DNA of 64,000 nucleotides from Haloferax mucosum ATCC BAA-1512 (GCF_000337815.1 NZ_AOLN01000011.1:186001-250000); one strand, 5' to 3'. Positions 51,884 to 60,612 are shown, numbered from the stretch's first letter. The notes: a model not told the origin generated them from the letters alone. Program-made: numbers and translations.

Positions 51884-52905
51884 GTGGTCCGCGTGACCTG
51901 TCGCCTCGTGACGCTTGGAAGCGGTACATCGACAGACGGCGGACCGAACTCACCGATGGGTCGGCCGATTCCTACCACTACCGCCTCAAGCTCTTCGGCG
52001 CGTGGTGCGAGGAGCGCGGTATCGAGACCGTGTCCGAACTCAACGGCTGGCTTCTCGACGAGTTTCGCGCTTACCGTGCCGGTGAGGGGATCGCCCCGAC
52101 CACGCTCCACAACGAGATGGAGACGCTACGCGGGCTTGTCGAGTACCTCGAAAACATCGGTGCCGTCGAGGACGGTCTCGCAGAAAAGGTCGATGTTCCT
52201 CGAGTCTCCGAAGACGACCAATCACGCGAGACCAAACTGACCACCGACGACGCACTCGAACTCATCCAGTTCCACCGGTCGAACGATGAGACCTACGGCT
52301 CGCTTTTCCATGCGTTTCTTGAAGTCGCGTGGCACACCGGCGCTCGACTCGGTGCGCTTCGCGGCCTTGATCTGCGTGATTTTAACAGCGATGTGGGCTA
52401 CGTCGAGTTTGTCCACCGACCCGAGACCGATACTCCGCTGAAAAACAAGCGGAAGGGCGAGCGCATGGTCAAACTGCTTCCTGAGGTCGTCGATGTTCTC
52501 CAGGAGTACATTGCGAATGACCGTTGGTCGAACCACGATGACCACGGTCGGCAGCCACTTTTTACCTCAACTCGTGGCCGTCCTGGTCGAAATACCGTTC
52601 GTGTCTGGTCTTATCGCGCGACGATGCCGTGCGTTCATGGCCCGTGTCCTCACGGTCACGACCCGCCAGATTGCGAGTTCCGTTCGCACTCTCACGCGAG
52701 TAAGTGTCCGTCGTCGAGGGCACCGCACCACATCCGTACCGGGTCGATCACTTGGCACCGTGACCGTGGCATCCCGAAGGAGGTCACCGCTGAGCGCGTG
52801 AACGCCTCGCAACGTGTGATCGACCGCCACTACGACACCGCCACGAAGCTCGAAGAAATGGAACTGCGGAGAGGCCCGCATCTCGATAAATTGAGCCTTA
52901 ATTAA
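51880..52905 (+). CDS. Tyrosine integrase of the element
   Basis: The protein has 341 residues. An N-terminal core-binding domain (YIDRRRTELTDGSADSYHYR) is followed by the catalytic domain: first Arg in HTGARLGALRGL, then HHIRTGSITWHRDRGIPKEV (HxxR box), and the nucleophile Tyr in VIDRHYDTATK. A Cys/His-rich segment (PCVHGPCPHGHDPPDCEF) lies before the HxxR box; similar insertions occur in haloarchaeal integrases. It should recombine the att site 195 nt downstream with its partner. A GTG start at 51880 overlaps the gene before. Confidence 0.88.
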   Translation: MSGPRDLSPRDAWKRYIDRRRTELTDGSADSYHYRLKLFGAWCEERGIETVSELNGWLLDEFRAYRAGEGIAPTTLHNEMETLRGLVEYLENIGAVEDGLAEKVDVPRVSEDDQSRETKLTTDDALELIQFHRSNDETYGSLFHAFLEVAWHTGARLGALRGLDLRDFNSDVGYVEFVHRPETDTPLKNKRKGERMVKLLPEVVDVLQEYIANDRWSNHDDHGRQPLFTSTRGRPGRNTVRVWSYRATMPCVHGPCPHGHDPPDCEFRSHSHASKCPSSRAPHHIRTGSITWHRDRGIPKEVTAERVNASQRVIDRHYDTATKLEEMELRRGPHLDKLSLN

Positions 52906-52993
52906 ACCTGTAACAATGTCCACGTTTGCCACCTCGAACAGAGTAGAGTCTCGCCAACGGTTTGGCGATGCTCAGGGGTCCGTTTTCGCTGAC

Positions 52994-53258
52994 GGTTCGA
53001 AACCGGGCGGTCCCACTCTTTGTGCGAAGAACAACGTGATGAGCCAAAGAGTGACAACCGTCCGGGTTTGAACCAGCGAGCGAACGCAGTGAGCGAGTGA
53101 GGTTCAAATCCGGGCGGTCCCATTTTGACTCAAACTTGACATTCGAGCACCGCGTAGCGTGTGCGAGGGACACCGGGTTCGTGGGAGATGGACAAAGACG
53201 GCTTTGAACCAACGAGCAACTCGTTGCGAGCGAGATTCCAAATCCGGGCGGTCTTATT
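52994..53258 (+). repeat. attR and flanking att-like remnants
   Basis: attR is 53101-53124, identical to attL. Two degenerate copies flank it: 52994-53015 (ends CCGGGCGGTCCCA) and 53234-53258 (ends CGGGCGGTCTTATT). An inverted repeat (53061-53074 versus 53101-53114, 12 of 14 matching) surrounds attR. The stretch from about 53067 to 53131 has a diverged second copy near 53213-53265. These suggest repeated integration or excision at this tRNA. Confidence 0.75.
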
Positions 53259-53713
53259 TTGACGCGAATTTACCCACCTTCGACGCACCGGAGGTTACGA
53301 AAATAGTCGTTCCTCGAAGCTGGTCAAAATCGGACGATAACGACAGTGATTCGAGCTACTCCTCTTCGCTCTCAATTATCTCCAATATCTTCTCGGTTTC
53401 CGATTGAATAGACCCAACATCTGCGGATTCAAAAACCACTCTCAATTCCTGCCACTGGGACTGTCTAGTTGATGACTACCCCCGACCGACGTTCGTCCGT
53501 CGAGCAATTGCTGTAGTCTCTGGAAAATTATCGTATTACGCAAGTTGTATGAACCACTCACAGACGCTTCTGTGACTACCCACCCACGAATTATGGACTC
53601 CTCGCCGTGTTCGCACGTCTTGAAACTCGCAGTGGATGACGACAGCCTCGAAGTGTGATATCTAGAGAAGCCACCGAACGAGCGCTAAATCCGCAGAGTC
53701 GAGTTATCGAGCC
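53125..53713. other. Gene-poor stretch after the element
   Basis: No convincing gene is seen. A 33-nt segment (about 53290-53322) resembles 29397-29431 beside the CRISPR leader. On the minus strand near 53360-53466 an acidic coding-like tail ends in a stop without a start, so it may be the decayed end of a lost gene. Confidence 0.45.
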
Positions 53714-54127
53714 TTACTCAAGCATCTGCGCCGGCTCGCGTTCGTCTTGGCCCAGCGATTCACTTTCGAGGAGGTTGTCGAGTTGTCGTTGGAACGCGTC
53801 GTCGCTGAGTTCGCCTTCGGCGTACCGGCGGCGGAGTGTCTCGATTGGGGTTTCGGTCGATGATTCGGATACAGCATCAGCTCGCGGCTCGGTGAGTGGA
53901 ACTGTGTTGGGTGCCTCGTTCGCCTGCCGAACGACACCGAGCGTCAAACACCAGGCGACGGCGAGGAGAGCGAGACCGGCCAAGAGAAACAGAAGCGTGT
54001 GTAAATTGCTACCAGAACCCATTATTGCAAGTATGAGTGATGGAACGCCAACGAGGGAAGAAACGACTGCGACGGCAGTCCTCCCGCCGGGACTCTCTGG
54101 GGCGTAGCGGTGGACCAAATTATACAT
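53714..54127 (-). CDS. Two-helix membrane protein with SHOCT motif
   Basis: The protein has 137 residues. Hydrophobic segments are AVAVVSSLVGVPSLILAIMG and LHTLLFLLAGLALLAVAWCL. The C-terminal cytoplasmic tail has a SHOCT motif (PIETLRRRYAEGELSDDAFQ). SHOCT motifs mediate oligomerisation. The function is unknown. Confidence 0.75.
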   Translation of the reverse strand: MYNLVHRYAPESPGGRTAVAVVSSLVGVPSLILAIMGSGSNLHTLLFLLAGLALLAVAWCLTLGVVRQANEAPNTVPLTEPRADAVSESSTETPIETLRRRYAEGELSDDAFQRQLDNLLESESLGQDEREPAQMLE

Positions 54128-54267
54128 TGGCTAAATCCTATCACTCCACCCACAAAAGTCAACGGGATGAACTGTGGCGGTGGAATAGCCGTGAAGCGTA
54201 CTCACTCAAATCCGCGAACTTCGAAGGTTGAGACCGCACTCCTCGTTGACTGCGCTCCCGAGATCAC

Positions 54268-54372
54268 TCACGGAAGATACGTAGTGAGGAAGTTCAGCAC
54301 TCGGTCGAGTAGTTCGTTCTTCTGTGCTTCGGTATCGTCGTCTTCCAGCGTCGCTTCCGATTGGGAACCCAT
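54268..54372 (-). CDS. Possible 34-residue acidic ORF
   Basis: The ORF opens MGSQSEATLEDDDTEAQKNE and ends LLDRVLNFLTTYLP. It has a haloarchaeal acidic composition and an amphipathic C-terminal helix, but no homology or partner is visible, so it may be chance. Confidence 0.3.
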   Translation of the reverse strand: MGSQSEATLEDDDTEAQKNELLDRVLNFLTTYLP

Positions 54373-54465
54373 ACGAGCACATGGCGAGAGTGAAATATTA
54401 TAGCTATTGACTGGGTGAAAGTAGCTCCCGAGACACTCCGAAGATGGGTCCTCTCGCGGCGAGCG

Positions 54466-54651
54466 TCAGTTCTTGAGTGCGGTTTTGAACATACGCGGTC
54501 CCGCGACGGCGGCGGTTCCGAGGACCATGAGCGTCGCACCGGTTCCGAGACGCTGGCTTGCGACGACGGACGGTGTAAACAGTCCAACGACCAGCAGTAG
54601 TCCCGCCAGAAACATGACGCCACCGAGGACATCGAGCGGTTGGAGCGGCAT
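54466..54651 (-). CDS. Small two-helix membrane protein
   Basis: The protein has 61 residues. The first helix is PLDVLGGVMFLAGLLLVVGL and the second GTGATLMVLGTAAVAG. It starts at 54651; a longer frame is available but adds no hydrophobic sequence. Confidence 0.6.
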   Translation of the reverse strand: MPLQPLDVLGGVMFLAGLLLVVGLFTPSVVASQRLGTGATLMVLGTAAVAGPRMFKTALKN

Positions 54652-54792
54652 TATAGTCGGACTGTCGAGCGCTCGTGTCAAATGTCTTATTGCCCGCGTG
54701 GGTGCTGATGGTCGAGACAGTCGGATGCGACGTCGAGTTCTGCGACCGAGTGCGAAGTACCGGTTCCGAGTACATCATCCGGGAGTAGACAT

Positions 54793-54981
54793 ATGACGGG
54801 AGACCAACAACCGTCTCGCATGCTCCACCGGGATTTTGCGATTACCGTGTTGTTCGTCTTCCTCGGTGCCACGCTCTGGTTGGTTTCGGGGTACTACACC
54901 GCAGAATCGTGGATTCGCTGGGCGCTTCTCATCGGGGTCGGCGTCATCGTCCCAACGATACTCACGTCAAGGGAGATGTGA
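54793..54981 (+). CDS. Small two-helix membrane protein
   Basis: The protein has 62 residues. Helices: FAITVLFVFLGATLWLVSGY and IRWALLIGVGVIVPTILT. It is divergent from the one at 54466. Function unknown. Confidence 0.6.
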   Translation: MTGDQQPSRMLHRDFAITVLFVFLGATLWLVSGYYTAESWIRWALLIGVGVIVPTILTSREM

Positions 54982-55009
54982 GTCTCGGGCGTTCTGACGG
55001 AATCCGAAT

Positions 55010-56623
55010 CTATCGAAGTGCGACGGCGTTCTGTGCGGCCGCGTTGCGCGCAGTTGCGTTCCGGTCGGTCTCCGTTCGGTTCGTCTCGTTCGTCTGCTGG
55101 ATGACGTAGCGCTGGCCGACCATCGGGTCCAAGAGGCTATCCACCGGCGCGCGGTCGTCGCGCAGCACCGGCACGTCGTCGGTCGGCGTCGAATTTCGGT
55201 ACGACGCGAGTTCGGCCGCGAGGTCGATACCGATGTCACGGCGCTGGTTCCGCGTCTGTAACTCCGAACGGGTGACGTGCGTGTCGTTTTTCGTCGCTAC
55301 GACCTCGATATTCTGGACGACGACGCTCCCCACGGTGGGGAAACTGTAGACCTGCGGGTACACCTCGCGCATCGTCTTGTACTCCGCGCGGTAGAACTTC
55401 GAGGCGGGACCGCTGGGGGCGGAGATGACGTTCGCAAAGAGGATTCCGTCGTCGTCGAGGCGGTCCGACGTGAGTTCCATGAACTCGACGGTCGTCAACT
55501 CGAACGGGACCTTGTCTTTCCGGTAGGCGTCGAGGACGATGAGGTCGTAGGTCGTGTTCGTCTCCCGAAGGTACTGCCGTCCGTCCATCGTGTAGATGTT
55601 GAGACGGTCGGACGTTTCGACGCCGAAGTACTCTTTCGAGACGGCGACGACTTCAGGATCGATTTCGACGACATCGACGGTCACGTTCGGATACGTCTCC
55701 AGAAACACCCGGGGACCGGTGAAGCCGCCGCCGCCGACGAACAACACGCGGTCGATGTCGTCCGAAAGGAGAAACGGGACGTGGAAATACGACGTGTAGT
55801 CGAAGACGTGTCGCGTCGGGTCATCGAGGTCCATCGCACTGTGCGGTTGGCCGTCGAGGTAGAGCGTGCGGACGCCACCAGCGTCGGAGACGCGGAGTTC
55901 TTGATACGCGGTTTGGGTGTGGTAGACGGTGTTCCCGCGGGAGTCGAGTCCGATACCGCCGGTCGTCGCGGCGACGAGAAGAACGACGGCGATGCCGACG
56001 CTCCAGACCGCCGCTTCCCGGTCGATATCGGGGCGAGCGAGCGCGAGCGCCGTCCCAACCGACAAGAGACCGAACACCAGTCCGATGTCGGCGACGCTCA
56101 AGGACGGAATGAGCAGATAGGTGGTTGCGAACGCGCCGATGATGCTCCCGACGGTGCCGACAGCGTAGACGTGTCCCGACGCGGCACCGACCTTCGACCG
56201 CCCGGAGAGTTCCGCCGCGTACGGGCTGACGTACCCGAGAAGGTAGGTCGGCGGGCCGAAAAGGAGCGTCACCGCCGGAAGCGACGCGAACCGACTCGGA
56301 AGCGGAAGCCCGGCCGTGGACTGTAAAAAGAGGTCGCCGAAGAGAATGACGCCCGCGATGTAGGCCGCGGTTGCGACGAACACGCGGACGAGTGTCCCGT
56401 TGGACGCGCGCTCGGCCTGTTTGCCGCCGCGGTAGTAACCGAGGCTCAGCGCCGCGAGAAAGACGCCGATGATGCTCCCCCACGTGTAGATACTGCTCCC
56501 GAACTCTGGAGCGACCATCCGCCCGGCGAGGATTTCAAGCCCCATGCTGGTGACGCCGGAGACGAACACCGCGAGTTCGGGGCGTGAGACCCGAAGCGAC
56601 GAAAACGTGGGCGACGAACCCAT
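55010..56623 (-). CDS. Fused membrane/spermidine synthase-like protein
   Basis: The protein has 537 residues. The first roughly 230 form about seven to eight membrane helices (LAVFVSGVTSMGLEILAGRM, VGTVGSIIGAFATTYLLI). The C-terminal domain is spermidine synthase-like: VLFVGGGGFTGPRVFLETYP (SAM-type motif), DVVEIDPEVVAV, TMDGRQYLRE, YDLIVLDAYRKD. This fusion is a known haloarchaeal and bacterial type, usually annotated as MFS/spermidine synthase. Whether it makes a polyamine is unproven. Confidence 0.86.
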   Translation of the reverse strand: MGSSPTFSSLRVSRPELAVFVSGVTSMGLEILAGRMVAPEFGSSIYTWGSIIGVFLAALSLGYYRGGKQAERASNGTLVRVFVATAAYIAGVILFGDLFLQSTAGLPLPSRFASLPAVTLLFGPPTYLLGYVSPYAAELSGRSKVGAASGHVYAVGTVGSIIGAFATTYLLIPSLSVADIGLVFGLLSVGTALALARPDIDREAAVWSVGIAVVLLVAATTGGIGLDSRGNTVYHTQTAYQELRVSDAGGVRTLYLDGQPHSAMDLDDPTRHVFDYTSYFHVPFLLSDDIDRVLFVGGGGFTGPRVFLETYPNVTVDVVEIDPEVVAVSKEYFGVETSDRLNIYTMDGRQYLRETNTTYDLIVLDAYRKDKVPFELTTVEFMELTSDRLDDDGILFANVISAPSGPASKFYRAEYKTMREVYPQVYSFPTVGSVVVQNIEVVATKNDTHVTRSELQTRNQRRDIGIDLAAELASYRNSTPTDDVPVLRDDRAPVDSLLDPMVGQRYVIQQTNETNRTETDRNATARNAAAQNAVALR

Positions 56624-56755
56624 GGCAGAACGATTAGTGTCACAGACGTATTAATTGACGCCCGCGTCAGCGGGTGGAAAACCGAGGTTCAGACACCCGC
56701 ACACCGTAGTGGTCGGGCGAGTAGCTATTTATCCGAAAGCGACGCCAGACCCGCC

Positions 56756-57418
56756 ATGTCGTCGCCCGTCGCCGCGTCTGACCTCGCTCGCGCCGCTTAC
56801 TGTCCGCGACAACTCTACTACGCCCGCAACGACGATACTCGCGGGCCGCCGCCGGGAGTCGAGGAGATTCGTGCGCTCGCCTTCGAGTATCCGTCGCTCC
56901 TCGGCACCGACGAGAGCGCGCTCGCCACCTATCCGATCGCCGTCTCGCCGAAGACGTACCGCGAGAACCTTCGGCGACTCCGAGAGCGGGACGACTGGGA
57001 CGAACTCACCGCACCCGCCGGCCGCGACGTCCTTCTCACCGGAAAAGACTGCCGCGGCGTCGCGCACAAACTCGTCGGCGACCCTGCCGTACCGTCTCTC
57101 GTTTCACCGGGCGAGCCACCGGAACGAGGGGTGTGGGAACCACAGCGAGTTCGGGCCGTCGCACTTGCGAAGGCGCTCTCGTGGGAACACGAAACGTCGG
57201 TATCGCGGGCGCTCGTCGAATATCCAGCCGTCGGCGTCGTCAGGACCGTCCGACTCACGACAGGAAACAAAGCCGCATATCGGCGGGCGTTGCGGGTCGC
57301 CCGCGACCTCGATTTCGTTCCGCCGCGACTGCGGCGCTCCTCGAAGTGTGACGAGTGCGCCTATCGGGAAGCGTGCGGCGTGAAAACCCGTTCGTTGCGG
57401 TCGTTGCTCGGCTTTTGA
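56756..57418 (+). CDS. Cas4-like Fe-S protein, nuclease residues not evident
   Basis: The protein has 220 residues. The N-terminal AAYCPRQLYYARND carries the first Cys of the Cas4 signature. The C-terminal SSKCDECAYREACG holds the other three (CX2CX5C), forming the expected four-Cys Fe-S site. Between them the usual Cas4 G-x-x-D and E-x-K nuclease positions are not clear. It stands alone, away from any cas locus or the CRISPR array. It may be an inactive Cas4-like protein or have an altered nuclease site. Confidence 0.72.
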   Translation: MSSPVAASDLARAAYCPRQLYYARNDDTRGPPPGVEEIRALAFEYPSLLGTDESALATYPIAVSPKTYRENLRRLRERDDWDELTAPAGRDVLLTGKDCRGVAHKLVGDPAVPSLVSPGEPPERGVWEPQRVRAVALAKALSWEHETSVSRALVEYPAVGVVRTVRLTTGNKAAYRRALRVARDLDFVPPRLRRSSKCDECAYREACGVKTRSLRSLLGF

Positions 57419-57423
57419 GTAGC

Positions 57424-58032
57424 TTACGCGTCGGGTTCGGAGTCGGCGTGCTCTGCGAGCCACGTCTCGATGTCGTCGGCCATCGCCCCGCGGCGATGGA
57501 TGATTCCACGGCCGGGGTCAACGACGGTGCTTTCGGTTCCAGGCGTCGTCCCCCCATCGAGGACGACCGCAACGGCTTCGCGGACGTCGTCGGAGAGTTG
57601 CGACGGGTTGGTGATACTACCTGTGCCGGAGCGATTCGCGCTGGTCGCGGTCACCGGCGTGTCGGCCCGCTCGAAGAAGTCGCACGCGAGGTCGTGGTCG
57701 GGGACGCGGACGCCCACGCGGTCGCGGCCGGCGACGAGTACGTCCGGAAGTGCGTCACGGCGTTCGACGACGACGGTCACCGGGCCGGGAAGGAACCGCC
57801 GCATGAACGCTACTTCGAGGTCGGTTGTGACGACGTATTCGAGCGCGGCATCGACGCTCGGAAAACCGGCTGAAAGCGGTTTGTCTCGGTCGCGTCCCTT
57901 GGTGTCGAAGACGCGTTCGACGGCATCCGGGTTCGTCGCGTCCGCGCCCATTCCGTAGACCGTCTCGGTCGGATAGACAACCACCTCGCCGTGACGAACG
58001 GCGTCGGCGGCGGCTGTTACGTCGTCGCTCAT
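57424..58032 (-). CDS. L-threonylcarbamoyladenylate synthase (Sua5/YrdC)
   Basis: The protein has 202 residues. It has the YrdC fold with PTETVYGMGADA near the N-terminus, RDRDKPLSA, FMRRFLPGPVTVV, GVRVPDHDLA and TATSANRSG. These match Sua5/YrdC. It makes threonylcarbamoyl-AMP for t6A modification of tRNA decoding ANN codons. The C-terminal Sua5 domain is absent, so it is the short form. It is convergent with the Cas4-like gene. Confidence 0.9.
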   Translation of the reverse strand: MSDDVTAAADAVRHGEVVVYPTETVYGMGADATNPDAVERVFDTKGRDRDKPLSAGFPSVDAALEYVVTTDLEVAFMRRFLPGPVTVVVERRDALPDVLVAGRDRVGVRVPDHDLACDFFERADTPVTATSANRSGTGSITNPSQLSDDVREAVAVVLDGGTTPGTESTVVDPGRGIIHRRGAMADDIETWLAEHADSEPDA

Positions 58033-58072
58033 GGCTGAACGAACGCGAGAGCGGCGAAAAAGCGTGACGAAA

Positions 58073-58144
58073 GTGGATGCGGGAGGTTGGATGGTGAGTG
58101 GATGCGGGAGGTTGGATGGTGAGTGGATGGAGGCTGGTTGGTGA
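58073..58144 (-). repeat. 25-bp tandem repeat, about three units
   Basis: Units at 58073-58097 and 58098-58122 are identical; 58123-58144 is a shorter degenerate copy. The unit begins GTGGATGCGGGAGG. It lies in the gap upstream of the Sua5 gene and downstream of the redoxin. Confidence 0.8.
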
Positions 58145-58236
58145 GTGAGTAGACGACTGGCGAGTGGCTGAATAGACGATGAGCGACGGGTGATTCCCGG
58201 CGACGGAATCGAGTCGCGCGCCAGTGCTGACGCCGA

Positions 58237-58743
58237 TTACAGGTCCGCGACGGCGTCTGCGAGTTCGTCGTAGTCGGGGAAAGCAGGCCATTTGTCGGCG
58301 ACCCACACGTACTGGACCGTGCGCGCGTCGTCGAGGAGGAAGACGGCAGGCCGGTGTTCGGTGATTCCGGCCATGCCGTCGAGGTCGTTTTCGATGCCGT
58401 AGTCGGCGGCGACGCCGGCCCCCGGGTCAGCGAACAACCGGGCGTCAACCTCGCGTTCTCGGAGGAACGACTTGTGCTCGTAGGGCGACGAGATTGAGAC
58501 GCCGACAGCTTGAACCGCTTCCGGAACACCGCGGTCGCGGAGGTTGTTCCAGATGTACGTCGCCGGGAACGCGCCGTCCATCGTGTGGAAGACGAGAAGA
58601 ACCGGGCCGTCGTCCGTCAGGTCCGACAGCGACGCGTTCTCCCAGAACTCGTGGTTGACGAGTGGGCGTGTGAAATCCGGAGCGGTGTCACCCACGCCCG
58701 GCGCGTCGTGGTCGGGGAGTTCGACGACGTCGAAGGCAACCAT
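58237..58743 (-). CDS. Redoxin (peroxiredoxin fold) without cysteine
   Basis: The protein has 168 residues. The thioredoxin-like AhpC/TSA fold is clear: GDTAPDFTRPL, then VLLVFHTMDGAFPATYIWNN, then VQAVGVSISSPYEHKSFLRE and FLLDDARTVQYVWV. The position of the peroxidatic Cys is occupied by other residues and the whole chain has no Cys. It therefore cannot use normal thiol chemistry. Its coupled neighbour does have CPFC. Confidence 0.8.
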   Translation of the reverse strand: MVAFDVVELPDHDAPGVGDTAPDFTRPLVNHEFWENASLSDLTDDGPVLLVFHTMDGAFPATYIWNNLRDRGVPEAVQAVGVSISSPYEHKSFLREREVDARLFADPGAGVAADYGIENDLDGMAGITEHRPAVFLLDDARTVQYVWVADKWPAFPDYDELADAVADL

Positions 58744-59006
58744 TATGCGGCCTCCCCGTAGGTCTGTTCGAGATACTCGACGATGTTTTCGGACTCGGAC
58801 ATCGTGACGCCGGTGTTCTCGTCAACGATGGCCGGAACGGTTCGCTTCCCCGAGATTCGCTTGACGACGTTGCGGTCGGCGTGCATCGGTTCGACGAACC
58901 GCGACCGGTAGTCGAGACCTCGTTCGTCGAGAACACGGACGACGCGCTCGCAGAAGGGACACGCTTGGAGCCGATACAGCGTAATCGCCGGTTGGTCGCC
59001 GGACAT
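58743..59006 (-). CDS. Glutaredoxin/GST N-terminal-like protein
   Basis: The protein has 87 residues. The active site is LQACPFCERVVRVLDERGL, and cis-Pro region TVPAIVDENTGVTMSESENI; the C-terminus is VEYLEQTYG. It is a glutaredoxin or GST N-terminal domain. It overlaps the redoxin gene by 1 nt, indicating an operon. It likely reduces disulfides in the cytosol. Confidence 0.86.
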   Translation of the reverse strand: MSGDQPAITLYRLQACPFCERVVRVLDERGLDYRSRFVEPMHADRNVVKRISGKRTVPAIVDENTGVTMSESENIVEYLEQTYGEAA

Positions 59007-59214
59007 GGATGGCCGTTAGGAAGACCCTCGCCTAAGCCCTTCGCTCGCGGGTATCACCGCCGCAATGCCGAACTAGCGGAGTTCTCTGTCATCCAACCGT
59101 GTGGTCCTGTGAGAATGTTGATATGGGGCTGACGGGGCACACCAACCTAATACCGACGGACGAGAACCCGAGGGTAACTCTTAATTCCAGTGCCACGCAA
59201 GACTGTGTAGTTAC

Positions 59215-60612
59215 ATGGGCTTGCCGCCGCTACTATCACTTCCAGCCACGTTATTCGCGGTCGCACAGGTCTCGGACCTTCCCGCTGGCGACAATACGAT
59301 CACCGCCCTCGGGGTGGCTGCGATTATCGTACTCATCGGACTCTCGGCGTTCTTTTCCTCCTCCGAGATTGCGATGTTCTCACTGGCGAAACACCGCGTC
59401 GACTCGATGGTCGAAGACGGAGTCCCCGGCGCAGAGCGGGTGAAAGCGCTCAAGGACGACCCTCACCGCCTCCTCGTGACCATCCTAGTCGGGAACAACA
59501 TCGCCAACATCGCGATGTCCTCCATCTCGACCGGACTGCTCGTCTTTGTCGGGTTCCAACAGGGAGAGGCCGTTGCCATCGCGACATTCGGTATTACAGC
59601 AATCGTCCTGTTGTTCGGCGAGAGTGCTCCGAAATCCTACGCGGTCGAGAACACCGAGTCCTGGTCTCTCCGCATTGCACGCCCGCTGAAGTACGCAGAG
59701 CTACTGTTGCTCCCGCTCGTCGTCCTCTTCGACTACCTGACTCGGGTTGTCAACAAAATAACAGGTGGGCAGACGGCAATTGAGACGACGTACGTCACGC
59801 GCGACGAGATTCAGAACCTCATCGAGACGGGTGAACGCGAGGGCGTCATCGAAGAGGAAGAACGCGAGATGCTCGACCGCATCTTCCGTTTCAACTCGAC
59901 GATTGCAAAAGAGGTCATGACGCCGCGGCTCGACATGACCGCCGTCTCTAAAGACGCGACCATCGACGAAGCCATCGAGACCTGCGTGCAGGCCGACCAC
60001 GAGCGCGTCCCCGTCTACGACGGCAACCTCGACAACGTCATCGGCATCGTCAACATCCGGAATCTCGTCCGCGAGAAGTACTACGGCGAGCGCGGCGTGA
60101 CCATCGCGGATATCGTCTCGCCGACACTCCACGTCCCCGAATCGAAGAACGTCGACGAACTCATGGCCGAGATGCAAGAGACCCGGATGCAGATGGTCAT
60201 CGTCATCGACGAGTTCGGGACCACCGAGGGGCTCATCACGCTCGAAGACATGGTCGAAGAGATCGTCGGCGACATCCTCGAAGGCGACGAAGAAGAGCCG
60301 TTCGAGGAGGTTGACGAAGATACGTACCTCGTCCGCGGCGAGGTCAACATCGACGAGGTAAACGAGATTCTGGGCATCGAACTCCCCGAGGGCGAAGAGT
60401 TCGAGACGCTCGCCGGCTTCATCTTCAACCGCGCCGGTCGCCTCGTCGAAGAGGGCGAGGAGATAACCTACGGCGACATCGTCATCCGCATCGAACAGGT
60501 TGACAACACGCGCATCATGAAAGCGCGCATCCGAACGCACGCCGACGTGTCGGAAACCGACGCTGACGACGACGGTATCGACGAAGAAGCCGAAGTCGAA
60601 CCCGACACGTAG
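59215..60612 (+). CDS. CNNM/CorC-type membrane protein (DUF21, CBS, CorC domains)
   Basis: The protein has 465 residues. The DUF21 membrane domain covers the first roughly 200 residues (SSSEIAMFSLAKHRVDSMVE, VGNNIANIAMSSI, ATFGITAIVLLFGESAPKSY). Two CBS domains follow (EVMTPRLDMTAVSKDA, then ADIVSPTLHVPESKNVDELM) and the C-terminal CorC_HlyC domain. These proteins export Mg or Co ions or regulate other ion channels. The acidic tail is typical of haloarchaea. Confidence 0.88.
   Translation: MGLPPLLSLPATLFAVAQVSDLPAGDNTITALGVAAIIVLIGLSAFFSSSEIAMFSLAKHRVDSMVEDGVPGAERVKALKDDPHRLLVTILVGNNIANIAMSSISTGLLVFVGFQQGEAVAIATFGITAIVLLFGESAPKSYAVENTESWSLRIARPLKYAELLLLPLVVLFDYLTRVVNKITGGQTAIETTYVTRDEIQNLIETGEREGVIEEEEREMLDRIFRFNSTIAKEVMTPRLDMTAVSKDATIDEAIETCVQADHERVPVYDGNLDNVIGIVNIRNLVREKYYGERGVTIADIVSPTLHVPESKNVDELMAEMQETRMQMVIVIDEFGTTEGLITLEDMVEEIVGDILEGDEEEPFEEVDEDTYLVRGEVNIDEVNEILGIELPEGEEFETLAGFIFNRAGRLVEEGEEITYGDIVIRIEQVDNTRIMKARIRTHADVSETDADDDGIDEEAEVEPDT

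Larger units (their letters stand above)
24953..53124. mobile_element. 28.2-kb integrated genetic element in tRNA-Pro
   Basis: A 24-bp exact direct repeat (GGTTCAAATCC...CGGTCCCATT) flanks the region at 24953-24976 and 53101-53124. The left copy is the 3' end of tRNA-Pro and a full-size tyrosine integrase ends 195 nt before the right copy. Cargo includes a probable replication protein, an Orc1/Cdc6 ATPase, a cas-less CRISPR array, three toxin-antitoxin type modules, a putative immunity switch and a large membrane-protein operon with an ATPase. Base composition drops around 27540-28620, unlike the flanks. It could be a provirus, an integrative plasmid or a vesicle-forming plasmid. Confidence 0.9.

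Noticed and set aside
53061-53123. Possible second tRNA at the right att
   Set aside because: Only the T-arm and acceptor 3' strand are present; no 5' half or anticodon arm, so it is attR and not a gene.
53360-53466. Minus-strand acidic coding tail as a real gene
   Set aside because: It has a stop at its end but no start; an in-frame stop lies just upstream. At most a decayed remnant.
56756-57418. Cas4-like gene as part of a CRISPR-Cas locus with the array at 29552
   Set aside because: It lies 26 kb away, outside the element, with no other cas gene nearby.
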